Positions 36,401-50,600 of a stretch of DNA of 64,000 bases are shown here, piece by piece. Under the pieces are notes generated by a model. The model was given only the letters and a program-made list of their open reading frames with translations. It was not told the DNA's origin and did not search any database. Source of the stretch: Ctenosaura bakeri (lineage: Eukaryota; Chordata; Lepidosauria; Squamata; Iguanidae); assembly GCA_948474755.1 (NCBI GenBank), contig CAOLHI010001315.1, positions 1 to 64,000 of the forward strand. The letters are read 5' to 3'. Both the position numbers and the translations under genes were made by a program. Each line of letters opens with the position of its first letter. The first letter of the stretch is position 1.

Positions 36401-39400
36401 CGATCGAGACACCATACTCCTATTGATGCCACCAAGAATTGCGTTGGCTTTCTTGGCCGCCGCATCACACTGCTGGCTGCTGCTGCTTAAATGAATGAAG
36501 TTGAATGAGAACATGGGAGGTGGGAAGGTGATCCTGGGAAAAGTGTTGTTTTAAGTTATCAAGAAATAGGATAGCCCTCTGAGGAGCGGCTTAGGGAGCT
36601 GGGTATGTTTAGTCTGCAGAAGAGAAGATTAAGAGGGGACATGATAGCCATGTTTAAATATTTGAAGGGATGTCATGTTGAGGAGGGAGCAGGCTTATTC
36701 TCTACCGCTCCAGAGACTAGGACAAGGAGCAATGAATACAAGCTTCAGGAAAGGAGATTTCAGCTGAACCTCTGGAAGAACTTCCTGATGATCAGAGCTG
36801 TCCTGCAGTGGAATCTGCTGCTGCCTCTGTGGAGTGTGGTGGAATCTCCTCCTTCTTTGGAGGTGTTTAAGCAGAGGCTGGATGGCCATCTGTTGGGAAT
36901 GCTTTGATGGGTGTTCCTGCATGGCTGAAGGGGGTTGGACCGGGTGGCCCCTGGGGTCTCTTCCAACTCTAGGATTCTATCATTCTAACCTACAAACAGC
37001 ATGGCCTTGCAGCTTCATCTGTTCATTCTTATCACAGATCGTTACTGAAACATTCCTCAGTTCCCAGCTCCCCATCCATTATGTCATCCCATTCTTCCCT
37101 GCTTCACAGCAAGACTCCTAGGCTCTAAAATATGACTATAAACACGGCAGGGAGACCACAGCCAACCTGACAGGAACACTCACCATTTCATGGTCTTTAT
37201 CCAAAACCACAGTCTTCATTGGATGCAATAGTCGGGCAAAGTTCCCGTCCATCTGCTTCTTCATCATGGCTATGTCAGCCACAGCTTTGCCATGCATTTG
37301 AGGAAGAGACTCCAAGAAGTCCACAGTCATTTCCTCTTCTGTCTCTCCATCTCCTCCTGGGACCTGTTAACAGGATGAAGCTTTGGGAAGAACTGGCCCT
37401 GCTAACTGAGGGATTCTGGGAGTTGTAGTCCAAATGGAAAGCAATGGCATGTACCAAAGCTGTCCAGAAGCTCCCATGTCATAACTGGGGGAAATCCAGT
37501 CTGAGTTTTATTCCTAGCTTTAAAAGAAGAGACTTGGCCTGTTTTGGACCTAGGGTTTTGGAGCTACTGTTGCTTCTTTAAAATCAGGAATAAAAGCCGT
37601 AGTAGATCTGCTGCACTGCCCACTGACATGGAAGAACGGATTGCTCAGTGTGCACAAGAGAAATGCAGCAGCTTATCTCTCTCTCTCTCTATATATATAT
37701 GTATATATATATGTGTGTGTGTGTGTATATACACACACACACACATACATATATGTATATGTACATGTGTATATGTATATGTATATGTACATGTGTATAT
37801 GTGTGTGTGTGTATACACACACACATACACATATATACACATACATATGTACACACATATTATATTTGTATTATATTGTATTATATTATATTTATATACT
37901 ATAATTTATATTATAATTTATGATTGCCTAATAATTTATTTTATTTATTATCAAACTTATTCCTTACAAAGAATAAGAATAAGAATAATAAATTGAGGAA
38001 GCCAATGGCAAAGCTCTAACTACAAGTTACTAATGGAAAGCCATGACAGAGTCACTATAATTTAGCATTGACTTGAAAAATACATTTTCTATTAATAAAA
38101 TAAATGGCCCAAATACCCTAAAGGCACCAGATCTCATCTGCTCTGGGAACTAAGCAGGGTCAGCCTTGGTTAGTACTTGTATGGGAGACCACCAACGAAT
38201 CCCAGGTGCTGTAGTAGGCTCTGTTTCAGAGGAAGAAACTGGCCACACTGCCTAAGAAAACCCTCTAAAATCCCTGGGTTTGTTACCACGGTTCTGACAT
38301 GCCCAGTGATATCACTAGATATCTCTTGATATCAAACTTATTTGGCCTCCACTTGACCTTCCTCTGCCACCCTGCTCCACGTGTTTGCGAGGCCACCGGA
38401 CAAGCACGTAAACAGGCGCGGCCAGTAATGGTTGGACATTCCAATCCCCACTTAGGCAGGCAGATTAATGCCTCTCCGTTGCTTCAGGGACCACTTCTTG
38501 CAGACACACCTTGCTTAAGGGCGACTTTACACAAAGACGCACGGCCCTGAGCCGGCACTCTCTCAATGTTGAGCCATTTGCATATTGGCTACACTATTGT
38601 TATCCAGTGCTAAGCTGATCATGTAAAACCTGACCTTTTCCAATGCTTTTGTCCCGCTCCAAATTTCCTTTGTTCTCACCGAGTATGGCATGGCCTGTAG
38701 GCACAATCCACCCTATAAAACCTCCCCAATTCCGAGTGCTCCTCAGAACACTCTGGACTGCTATCCCACCTTGCTGTCGGTTTGTCCAGCGAGTCGCCCC
38801 CTCAGTGAACCACGCTGAGCTTTCTTCCCTGCAACCTCCACTTCTCTCCAGGACTACGAGATAAGGCGTCGTATCACCCATTTCCCACGAAAACACTCAT
38901 TTCTAATTCCTAGTTAGCTGTGTGCATGTGGGGTCTAATTCATTGTTTGTCCTTTAACAAAGCCATTATTTTTACTATCTTAAAACTGTCTGACTGCTCT
39001 TCTGACCTGACGCTGTAGACATAGGGTTGCAAGATCCCTGCTGAGTTACCCTGCCTCTCGCTAGCTTAAGAGAATGCTCGAGTTAATTTCCCCATCTTGT
39101 GTTTATATGTGTTTATTTCGGCACCCCTTCCAGGACCCCCAGAATACAGGGTAACAGGGTTGCCATAAAGTCAGCCGGAGATTTGAAGGCACAAACACGC
39201 AGACACACATACGGTCATCATCATCTTGAGAAAGCTAGTTTCATCTTTAAGCTGAATGTGCCAGGCTGCTTCCTCGTGAGCAGTGAGCAAAGGGGCAAAC
39301 ACGGCTAAGCTCTCAGCCCTCTGAAGCTGCGTCTCTTTGTTGCTCAGGTATAATAAATATCTCCAGGGCCGCCCCAGAGAAATGGAGCAGGCCTGTTCTC

Positions 39401-42400
39401 TGCTGCCCCGGAGGGAAGGACCTGCTCTAATGGTCTGAAGGTATGGGATGGTCAATGTCGATTGACCATCAGGAGGGACTCCTTGACAGTAAGTGTGGTG
39501 GAGGGTCTCTTTCTCTGGACATCTCCAGGAAGAGGCTGGACAGCTCCCTGTTGCTGGGGATGCCTTAGCTAGAAATCTTGCATTGAGTGGGGTCTTAGAT
39601 GAGATGGCCCATGAGGCCCCATCCAACTCTAGGGCCATTTCTGTCCTATATTGTGATAGTGTTATTATTCCCCTTTCAACCTCCGGTGGAATTCTGGGCT
39701 TCGTAGTTTACTGAGGGCCAAGAGCTCTCTGGCTGAGAATTCTAAATGCCTTCCCTAAACTGCAGACCCCAGGATTCCATAGGAGGTTGAAAGTGGAATG
39801 ATAGCACCATAACAGTGCAGGGAGGAAACGGCCTAGGATTTTCTGACTCTAGGAGCACCTGTGATGCACCTTCTTGGCTGGTACTTACGCTCAGCTCAAG
39901 GATCAGGAGGCCCTCTTTCAAATGGGTGCTCTTGACAGAAAACTGGATCTCCTGGGACAAGTCAACTGCATGGAACCAAGCATATCAGTAAATCAGTAAA
40001 CAGACAGCACATTGTAATTAAGGTATGTGGCCTTCTTCACAGTGGCACAAAGATGCCAAATGTCTATCCTTAATGGTGCTCCTCCTGAGCACAAGTCTGT
40101 CCTTGAAATCTTTGGCCATTTCCACACTAGAGTGTTATAGCATGATGATTCCACTTTCAACATCCTCTGGAATCCTGGGGTTTGCTGGCCGGCCCCTCCC
40201 GAAACTGCAAACCCCAGGATTCCAGAGGATGTTGAAAGTGGAATCATAGCGCTATAACAGGCTAGTGCAGAAATGGCCTTAATCTTGCTTCAGTCATGGG
40301 GACATTTGTCATGAAAAAGACTATAGGAATGGAGCTGGATGCTTCTCCACACACCCAGATCAGCTTTCCAAAGGCTAGTAAATAGCTTTACTAGGAGTCT
40401 GTCTCAGCTAAAAATGTGGGTTTTGGGGGTGATGAAGGAAGGAACATAACTTTCTTATCAAGGACTGGTTAAATGTTAGAGCCAACAGAATATTCTCTAT
40501 TCAACCTGGCAACTCTGTTCTTAGAAGAAAGTATAAATGAAGCCACTTACAAAATGTGTCATTCAGCAGCTCCCCAGATGGTCCAAAAAGTGCAGCTGGG
40601 AAGAGGTCACATGCCTGCAATGTTACAAAACAAAGGTTAGCAATTTGGAGCTGGTGAGAATTCTGCAGTTTTGGACTAGTTATGGAAGAGAAGAGAAGGT
40701 TAAGAGCTGACATGCTAGCCATGTTTAAGTAGTTGAAGGGACGTCAAATGGAAGATGGAGTAAGACTCTTTTCTCCTGCTCCAGAGACTAGGACATGGAG
40801 CAATGGCTTCAAACTACAGAGGTAAAAAAAGATTCCACCTAAACTTTAGGAAGAACTTCCTGATGGTTAGAGCAGTTCAACGGTGGAATATGATGCTTGG
40901 GAGTGTGGTGGAGTCTCCTTCTCTTGAGGTTTTTAAACAAGAGTCTGGATGGCCATCTGTCGGGAATGCTTCGATGGTGTCTTCCTACATGGCAGAATGG
41001 GGTTGGACTCAATGTCCCTCTGTGATTTTATTATTCTATGGGCTAAGACCATCTTCAAAGTTGGTTGAAATATTGGTGTTGATTTCCCAGGAAGTTCATA
41101 AAGATTCAAACACCTAAGCTTCTGGGAAGGGTCAGTTTGTCTGCAGAAACTCCTCCCTCATAGACTGGGGGTGACGGGGCCATGTTCTATGCAGGGAACC
41201 ACGGAGATATGGCATGACCTCTCCTTGGGGGCACCGTTGGTGCCAGCATTGACTATGTTTTGGTGCCAAGCTAAACTACAGCTAGATGGGTCTAGGGGTC
41301 TTCATCTGAACATCTGGTGAAGTTCTGTCTAAGGACCTGGTTTGTAAATGGTCTCACATAATTTCACTTTGTGTATGTTTCAAACTGCTTTAAATTGTTT
41401 TGAACTGCTTTAGCAAAAGAGAAGATCAAGAAGCTGTTCTTAGACAAGATGACCTTAGACAAGCTGGTGGCCTTTGGAACTCAGCCATAAATTTTGCCCA
41501 TGTTAATTGATTGGGAGGTCCCTTTATATGGGGGGCAGGGGGGAGATGTGCTGGAGATGGGGGACACTGGTCACCCTCAGCCCCACAAACTGCGCCCACC
41601 CGCCGACCCCGTTCCAAAAGCACTCCGCATTTGGCTGTATGTCACCAAAATGGCAACTGGAAGTAACTCCTGGTTGACATTTTGGCTCATAATACAGCCA
41701 AATGCAGAGATATTTCAGGAAGGCTGGGGTGGGTTACTGTGAGGGTGAGACTGTAGGAGAATGTGGAAGCATGTTCTGGCACACTTATTTATTTGTAAAT
41801 ATATTTTATTTCCTGCTTTCCATGCAGAGCTCTCAGGGCAGTATGCAAGAAAACCAACCTGACCAATTGAGAACAGTAGGAATCATAAACGTGGTTTTAA
41901 CAATCTGCAAGGCACATTACAAAAGTTTGAAAGAGTTAAAATGCTTTAAAATTAAATGGTGTATACTTGGCATGGTTTTGGAGCAAAATAAACCAAAAAT
42001 CACCAGAAGGGAGGGAGTGGCTCTAAGGAACAGAGGAACAGCTTTGGGAGCTATAAAAGGGGAGCCACAGGTAGCCCCCATGTTGCATGTTTCTCTGCCT
42101 TAACACCGTACCTGTCATATTTGTTCCTTCCACACACATATTTTTGGTTCAAAGGGAGACAGACATCAAAAAATGACTTTTTGAGGTAGCATTTCAAGCT
42201 CAGCACCACCAACGAAATCCTCAGCAAGACCTACATGTTCATCCAGCACGGGAGCCAGGTTGTTCTGTAGGGCGGCTTTTACCATTGGTGTGGCACCTCC
42301 CTTTGAAATGTTGGATGATCTGAGGAGCAAGGAAGAAAAGAAGAATCCTTGAAGAGATGAAGGAAGTCATAGAGTCATAGAATCATGGAATCATACAGTT

Positions 42401-45400
42401 GGAAGAGGCCACAGGGACCATCCAGTCCAATCCTCTTCTGCCATGCAGGAACCCACATCAAAGCACTCTCAACAGACGGCCATCCAGCCTCTGCTTAAAA
42501 TCCTCCAAAGGAGGAGATTCCACTACACCTCATGGAGGCAGCAGCAGATTCCACTGCTGGACAGCTCTGACCGTCAGGAAGTTCTTCCTGAGGTTCTGGT
42601 GGAATCTCCTTTCCTGCAGCTTGAATCCATTGCTCCTTGTCCTAGTCTCTGGAGCAGCGGAAAACAAGCCCTCTCCTTCCTCTACATGGCATCCCTTCAA
42701 ATATTTAAACATGGCTATCATGTCCCCTCTTAACCTTCTCTTCTGCAGACTAAACATCCTCAGCTCCCTAAGCCGCTCTTCACAGGGCTTCATGGTTTCC
42801 AAACCCTTCACCATTTTGGTCACCCTCCTCTGGACACGCTCTGGCCTATCGATATCCTTGTTGAATTGAGGTGCCCAGAACTGGACACAGGATTCCAAAA
42901 TGAGGTCTAAACAAAGCAAAATAGAGTGGTACCATTACCTTCCTCGATCTAGACACCAGACTCCTATGGATGCAACCAAGAATCACCTTGGCTTTCTTGA
43001 CTGCTTCATCACACTGCTGACTCATGTTCAGCTTGTGGTCCACCAAGACTTCTGGATCCCTTTCACACGTACTCTTACCCAGCCACGCATCCCCCATCCT
43101 AAATTTGTGCATTCCATTTTTTTCTGCCTAAGTGCAGGACCTTACATTTGTGTCTGTTGAAATTCTTTTGTTAGCTTTGGCCCAGTTTCCCAATCTGTCA
43201 AGGTCCTTTTGAATTTTGATTCTGTCCTCTTTGGAACAAGGAACAGACCAGACCAGACCAGACCAGCTGGGTGTGAGGTAGAATGGGAAAAGGACCTTCT
43301 GGTTTGTGGGGGGAGGGAATGAACAGCAAGAGCGTTCTTTGATAGCGAAGGCATTTTTTTTCCTAACAAGAGTATGTTTAGCCTGGAGAAGAGAAGGTTA
43401 AGAGGTGACATGGTAGCCATGCTTAAATATTGTATAGAGCAAGCTTGTTTGAAAGGAATGGCTTCAAACTACAGGAAAAGAAATTCCTCCTAAACATTAG
43501 GAAGAACTTCCTGGTGGTAGGAGCTGTTTGATAGTAGAATATGCTGCCCCGGAATGTGGTGGAATCTCCTTCATTGGAGATTTTTAAGCAGAGGCTGGAT
43601 GGCCATCTTTTGGGAGTGCTTTGAGGGTGTTCCTGCATGGCAGAAGGGGGTTGGACTGGGTGGCCCCTGGGGTCTCTTCCAACAATAGGAATATATGAAC
43701 ATGGAATATCCGGGTAAACACAATTATAAAGATATAATATTGAATTGTCAATATTCTGTATGAAATTTATCTCCCACCCTCAGGTGCAGAAGAAGACAGA
43801 AGATTATGAGGTTATTCACTCGGGATTGAGGCCTATGGATATCTTCAGGATTTTTTAAATTTATTTTTAAATAATTTTTTGTTTTGGACAGGTTGAATAT
43901 CTTTTATCCAAAATGCTTGGGATCACAGCTGTTTCAGATTTCAGAATTTTACATATACATAATGAGATTATATACCATTCTTTTGACATGGGCGTCCACC
44001 CTTTCGTCAGTTCTCCTTTTGCCTGCTTTCTGCAGGGAACATGAGGGAATTATAGAGGCTTGCTTGGTACCGTGTACGCATTGTGCTTGCAAAGTTTCTT
44101 AGTCACCTTGGCACCTTTTTTAATGTCAAGCTGCTTGGGACTGCGCATGCACTGCTTGCAAAATGAGAGGGGGGAAAGGCAACAAGTGAACTGAGAGACT
44201 TTGCAAGCAACGCATATGTGCACATGTTCCCAAGCAAGCCTCTATAATTCCCTCATGTTCCCTACAAGAAGAAGACTATGGCCATTTCCGCACTAGAGTG
44301 TTATAGTGCTATTATTCCACTTTCAACCTCCTATGGAATCATGTGGTTTGCAGTTTAGGGAGGGGCCCCAAAGGCCATCCTCAAAGACCCCTCCCTAAAC
44401 TGCAAATCCCAGGATTCCATAGGATGTTGAAAGTGGAATCATAGCACTATAACAGCCTTTTGCAGAAATGGCCATAGTGCTATTATTGCACTTTCAACAT
44501 CCTATGGAATCCTGGGGTTTGCAATTTAGGGAGGGGTCTTTGAGGATGGCCTTTGGGGCCCCTCCCTAAACTGCAAACCCCAGGATTCCATAGGATGCTG
44601 AAAGTGCAATAACAACACTATAACAATCTAGTGCAGAAATGACATAGGTTCCGCTTTTCAAAGGTTGGATTTTGCAAAATTTGGGATTTCAGATTTTCAG
44701 GCAAGAGATGCTCAACTTGTATTTGCATTATTATTCCCTTTGGGAGCAAATATTCTTTTTTAAAAAATCAGATTTGGCAGGTTTCTTTGTTTTTACTGTA
44801 CATTATCATGAACATTGATATAACTACAGCATTTACTTGTACAGGGTCTGGGCAATCACGAAGCCTTTGCAGGAGCGGCAGCTCTTCACTTTGAATCCAT
44901 CGCTGCTTCTGGAGAGGATGACTGAGAAGTTCTTCACGACCTGAATTTCAACCAAGTTGCTCAAGACATCAAAGGAGCTAGAAAGGAGGGGGGGAAACAA
45001 GAAAGGAAAGAAGGCACCTGCCCTCAGACTCAGAAGCTCTATGTCTCCCAAATTCTGTGAGCTAAAAGAGACTGGAAAACAGAATTAAAAGGATATTTTC
45101 TGGCCAAATATGGTTCTCTTGATACTTGGGAAACCCAGTCAGGATGAATAATACACAGGCAAGAATTGTGCACAGTTTTCACCCAGTATTTGGACATCCC
45201 AAAATGTTTGAGAAAATGGTTCTCTGCAGAAATACACATGGCTTTTAGAATGAGAATTGGGGGTGTTGCCAAAAAAAAAAATCCATTTCCAGGCAGTAAC
45301 ATGTAGGAGTTTTGTGCAATATTGCTTGGGGGGGGGGTTCAAAAAAAAAGGGGGGAAAGCAATCGTGCACAACAAAAATCTTGCATACAAGACTTTTTTG

Positions 45401-47666
45401 TTGTGCAAGACATTTTGTGCAAGATTTTTGTTTTGCAATATTGCTGGGGGTTTAGTGTAGGAAACACCCATCATCCACAAAAAGTACACATGGCGTCTGG
45501 AAACAGTAGGCAGAATTCACTTATATGTGCAAGAAATATAATGCATGTATTCTGGAAGGGGCTAAAAGGGAGTACGTTGCCTATGTACAATGGGACCCAA
45601 TGCCCAGAGACCCATTGAGCTAAGGAGTGGCAATGTGCATAGGTAGAACTCAATGTGCATTGAGATTGTCTTTCCAGTGCCCTTCTAGTCATTTTTGTAA
45701 TTCACTAAGAGGATTCCATAGCAGCTCTGCTACGGAGCTAAATATACATGAAGTTATATAACATAGGCTGTGAAAGACAATTCCAGCCCATACTTTTTTG
45801 TGCAAAATCCCATAATTCTCCTGAAAAAAAAAAAATCTGTATATCTTCACAGAATAATTTCTCCAAGCAATTCAGGGGCCATTTCCGCACGAGACTCTTC
45901 TAGCGCGATGATTCCACTTTCAACCTCCTATGGAATCCTGGGGTTTGCAGTTCCGGGAGGGGCTGGCCGGCCCCTCCCGGGACTGCAAACCCCAGGATTC
46001 CATAGGAGGGTGAAAGTGGAATCATCGCGCTAGAAGAGTGTCGTGAGGAAATGGCCAGGATGTGTGAATACTGAGTGAGAACTGCACAGAAATATTCATT
46101 TTCTTTGCAGAGGGGAGAAAATTGTGGAAATTATTCTGCAAGAACTAAATAGTTGAATATTAGCGTCCCTGTCAAGATAGGTGAGTTGGTCAAGGTTTGT
46201 CTCATTGTTTGCTAACAGAACAGACCTCGATGTCTATTTGCCAGCCGCTTGCATCAGTGGTGGGGAATTACTGCCCTGGGGTTGAATCCGGCCATACTGG
46301 GGTCCCAGTTTGCCCTTCTGGGGTTCTTGAAAAGGCCACTTCCTTTGCCATGACACCAGATTTTGCAGTCTTGCTTCCATTCTAGAAGGTTTTGAAATCT
46401 GTCTTGTAAGGCTCAGCTCTTGGCAATAAGAGCTTCAGACGTAGGCCCTTTTAGTACAGCATTTGCCATGCAAAAGAGGGCCTGGAGCATCACGCAATTG
46501 CAAGGAGCAATCTGCACGACGCACTCACAATTGCACAACACTCCAGGGGCTGGGAGGGGCCAATCGCACACCTTTTCATTTTTGCCTTGAAGCTGAAAAT
46601 GGTGAGCGATCATGCATTGCTCCTGGGTTCCGTGCGCACTTACCTGGCGTGTGGAGCCACCGGAGCCATGCCAGTCACACTCCCTGCCCCAGGCTGCACC
46701 GAGGAAGGAAGAGGCAGGGCTCTCGCGCAAGCAGGCAGCTCGTGCGCAGCTGAAGCAGCAGGGAAGGGAGAGCCTTTCAGCAGAGGCTACTCACGCAATC
46801 CCCGCACCCCAGTGCCGGAACAAGGTAAGGTGCGGAAAGTGCATAAGATATCCTCCCCTTTTGGTCCACCCACCCACTCAAAGGTCCCACCCAGCATAAG
46901 AACATCTCTGTAAATGAATTTGGCTCTCCTTCCGAAAGAGGTTTTCCACACTAGGCTGATAGTTCTGAGTATTAGATAATTGCCATTTATCCTTTTACAC
47001 AGGAGAACAAGCATGATGTAGCGGTTTGAGTGTTAAGACTATGACCCTGTAGACCAGGGTTCGAAACTCCACTCAGCCATGGAAGTCACACTCTCTCAGC
47101 CTCAGAGGAAGGCAAGGGCAAACCTCCTCTTAATGACTCTTGCCAAGAAAAAAACAAGGAGAGGGTCACCCTAAGTCAGAGTGGGAACCATCATGGCTTG
47201 AATGCTGGACTAAAGGTCTTTCTGCACTACACTGTTATAATGCCCTAATTCCACTTTCAACATCCAGTGGAATCCTGGGGTTTGTAGTTTAGAGAGAGGC
47301 ATTTAGAATTCTCAGTCAGAGAGCTCTTTGGCTCCAGTAAACTACAAACAGTAGTATTCCAGAGGATGTTGAAAGTGGAATAACAGCATTAAAACAGTGT
47401 AGTGCAGAAAGGCCCTAAGACTCCAAGAGACTAGGGTCTGAATCTCCGCTTGGCCATGGAGACTCCCTGGATTGAATTAAGGAAGCCACATTCTCTCAGC
47501 TTTGGAGGAAGATCTTCATGGACCCTACATGTCTTGCGAAACTGATGTACCCAAGGTTCATGAAGAACCTACAAGGGCAGGGAATACCACAAGAAAGAAT
47601 GCCTTCCTTCAAGTCAGTGCTTGTATTGCACTGGGACCGTAAATAACACCCCATGAGTAGCGCGCG

Positions 47667-47697
<31 letters not shown>

Positions 47698-50600
47698 CAT
47701 AGTCAGGATGTCAATGGCCGTTTCCGCACTAGCCTATTACAGCACTCTTATTCCACTTTCAACATCCGATGGAATCCTGGGGTTTGCAGTTTTGGGAATG
47801 GCCGGCCGGCCCCTCCCAAAACCGCAAACCCTAGGATTCCATAGGATATTGAAAGTGGAATAAGAGCCCTATAACAGGCTAGTGCAGAAATGGCCAAGAT
47901 GGGATCCCCTCCAAAGATCTGAGGTGTCCTCCCTCTGTTTCTCGAAAAGAAGATGCTTCAAAATAACTCACAGTTCAAAATAGATGCCGAACACCACCCT
48001 TAAGCTTATTTTCAGTGAATCATTGGCTGGCTTTGTTATTTTAACAACCGGGAGGTAAGGAGTTTTCACTTTCATCCTGAAAAGAGAACCAAAAAGGCAA
48101 CTCAGTCGATGGTCATGCAAAGCTTGGAAGTGTCTGTAATGGGAAGCGTAGGGAGAGTGGGCCTTGGTATCAACAAAACTAAGAACATTTCCACATGACA
48201 CTCTTATAGCATGATGATTCCACTTTCAACCTCCTATGGAATCCTGGGGTTTGCAGTTCCAGGAGGGGTCGGTCGGCACCTCCCGGAACTGCAAACCCCA
48301 GGATTCCATAGGACGTTGAAAGTGGAATCATCGCACTATAAGAGTGTCACGCGGAAATGGCCTAAATCATGGATACTTGAGGAAGGCACTGAACGCTACG
48401 GCGCAGCTTGAAAGACACACGGAGAGGATTATTATTATTATTAATACCAGTACATTAATAATATTAGGATAAGCAAGGAGCCATCTTGTATACTTCAGCT
48501 GGGCACTTCAGTAGATAAGAAAAGATGAGATCCTTTGACCTTTCTGTGAGAAGCCAGAAGGATTCTGGAAGTGGCCCAAAAGAAACAAAAAGCCCATCTC
48601 TGGATGTCCCAAAGATGGTTGTCTACTGGGGTTTTCTACCAATATCCAACCAGCCTTTTGTTTCTTCTGTGGGACAAGGAAGTTTGCTTCTGCACGGTAT
48701 GGATTCATCTCTATATCTGTTTCCACTATATAAACTCCTTGTTTGAGACCACAGCCATTTCTGCACTAGACTGTTATAGTGCTATTATTCCACTTTCAAC
48801 ATCCTATGGAATCCCGGGGTTTGCAGTTTAGGGAGGGGCCTCAAAGACAAAATGGCTTTGTCTCCTCTTGACCACCCCCAAATCTATGGGGTGGCCCCAT
48901 GGAGTGGCTCTGATCTGTCAGAAGTCTGACACAATGGCCGAAATGTTTCTTCCATTCTATAGATCAGGGAGCCATCAAGGGCCCAGCCCAAGATAGAAAC
49001 TCCCTTAAACTGAATAGGAAGGAGAGACGACTGTGTCCTTAGAAAGACCCCATTTGAAACAGGGCTTTGCTCACAGCTTGGCGAGGTTGCTTTTTAGACT
49101 ACAGCTCCCAGAATCACCCAGCCACCATGACTGCCGTCCATGTTGCATGGCCCTTTCCCATGCCAGTTGAAAGATTTGGGGAGCTAACGTCCAAAAAGGT
49201 AACTTTTCCAAGCTCTGGCTTTGCTGCCCAAATCCCATGCTTACAGTTCAGCCCCAAAGGCGTGCCAATAATTTCCCAAATCTGGCCAGATCCTACCTGG
49301 GTGGTATAAAGAGATAATATCCAAAGAAAGCCCTCTCAGCACCATGGCGTGGCCTCTTGATGCGTCCATTTACCAAATTGGTGATCTGTTCACCTAGGCT
49401 GGAATTGACCAGATGTCTTGCGATCTCTGAAAGAAAGGGAATACCACAGATAGCGGGAATTTCCACATGGTGAACAGAAAAGCACAACACTGCACCCGAG
49501 GGATTTCTGATGTTTAAAATGCTAGGAGTACACATGATCCACCTGGATTTCTTCTTATGCCAAAAGTAATAGGACCTGCTCTGTGGAGATCAAATGTGAT
49601 TTTATGTGACGTGGTGTGAAGTCTCATCTCAGTATTGAATTCCAGCTTTTGTGCAACCAATGTACATGCACCATGGACACCTAAGCTCAGTGCACACCAA
49701 GGTATTATGGGCAACACACAGTGATGTACAACACGTGCAATGGCCCTGCATTCACCCTCCGTTGAAATGTGAATACCTCCATTGCTCTACAATGCACAAG
49801 TTTAGTCTGCAGATGGAAGGCAATTTATGCCTGCCTATGTCACCAAGAGGATGCCAGCCAATAGGGGTGCCAGGCAAACATTTCTGGGAAGCAAACACGG
49901 AAGTTAATGGTGCAATAGACTAACTGGGGTGCAGATACAGAAAAAGCCCTATAGGACCTCACCCACCGCAAGACATTGTTTGACCAGGAGAACAGGAGAA
50001 CAAATTCAGGAGATGATCTTAAGGTCCTGGGGAAGCATACATGGGACAATCAACCATGTAACTGGGCCCAAAAGTTATTTTGGCTTTCAATTGTGAATGC
50101 CTAGGCCAGGAGGCTCAGCAATGGAACCGATTATCTAGAGAGGTGGAGGAGTCTCCTTGTCTTGACATCTTCAAAAAGAGGCTGGACAGCTACCTGTTAG
50201 AGGAGATAGAATCATAGAATGATAGAGTTGAAAGGGATCATGAGGGCCATCCAGTCCAACCCTTTTCTGCTATGCAGGAACACACACTCAAAGCATCCCC
50301 AATAAATGAACAGCCTTTGGTTAAAAACCTCCAAAGAAGGGGACTCTACCGCACTTCATTGAGGCAGCAGATTCCACTGCCGGGCAACTCTGACCATCAG
50401 AAAGTTCTTCCTGAGGTGGAGGTAGAAACTCCTTTCCTGTAGCTTCAATCCACTGCTCCTTGTCCTAGTCTCTGCAGCAACAGAAAACAAGCTTGTTCCA
50501 TCTTCAACATGACTTCCTTCAAATATTTAAACATGGCTACCATGTCCCCTCTTAACCTTCTCTTCTGCAGACTAAACATCCTCAGCTCCCTAAGCCGCTC

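Noticed and set aside
37544..37996. 150-codon plus-strand frame and several others here
   Set aside because: They are translations of a TA/TG/CA microsatellite.
38127..38230. Functional 5S rRNA gene
   Set aside because: It lacks a T-run terminator after the 5S-like part, has changes within it, and is fused to a SINE tail.
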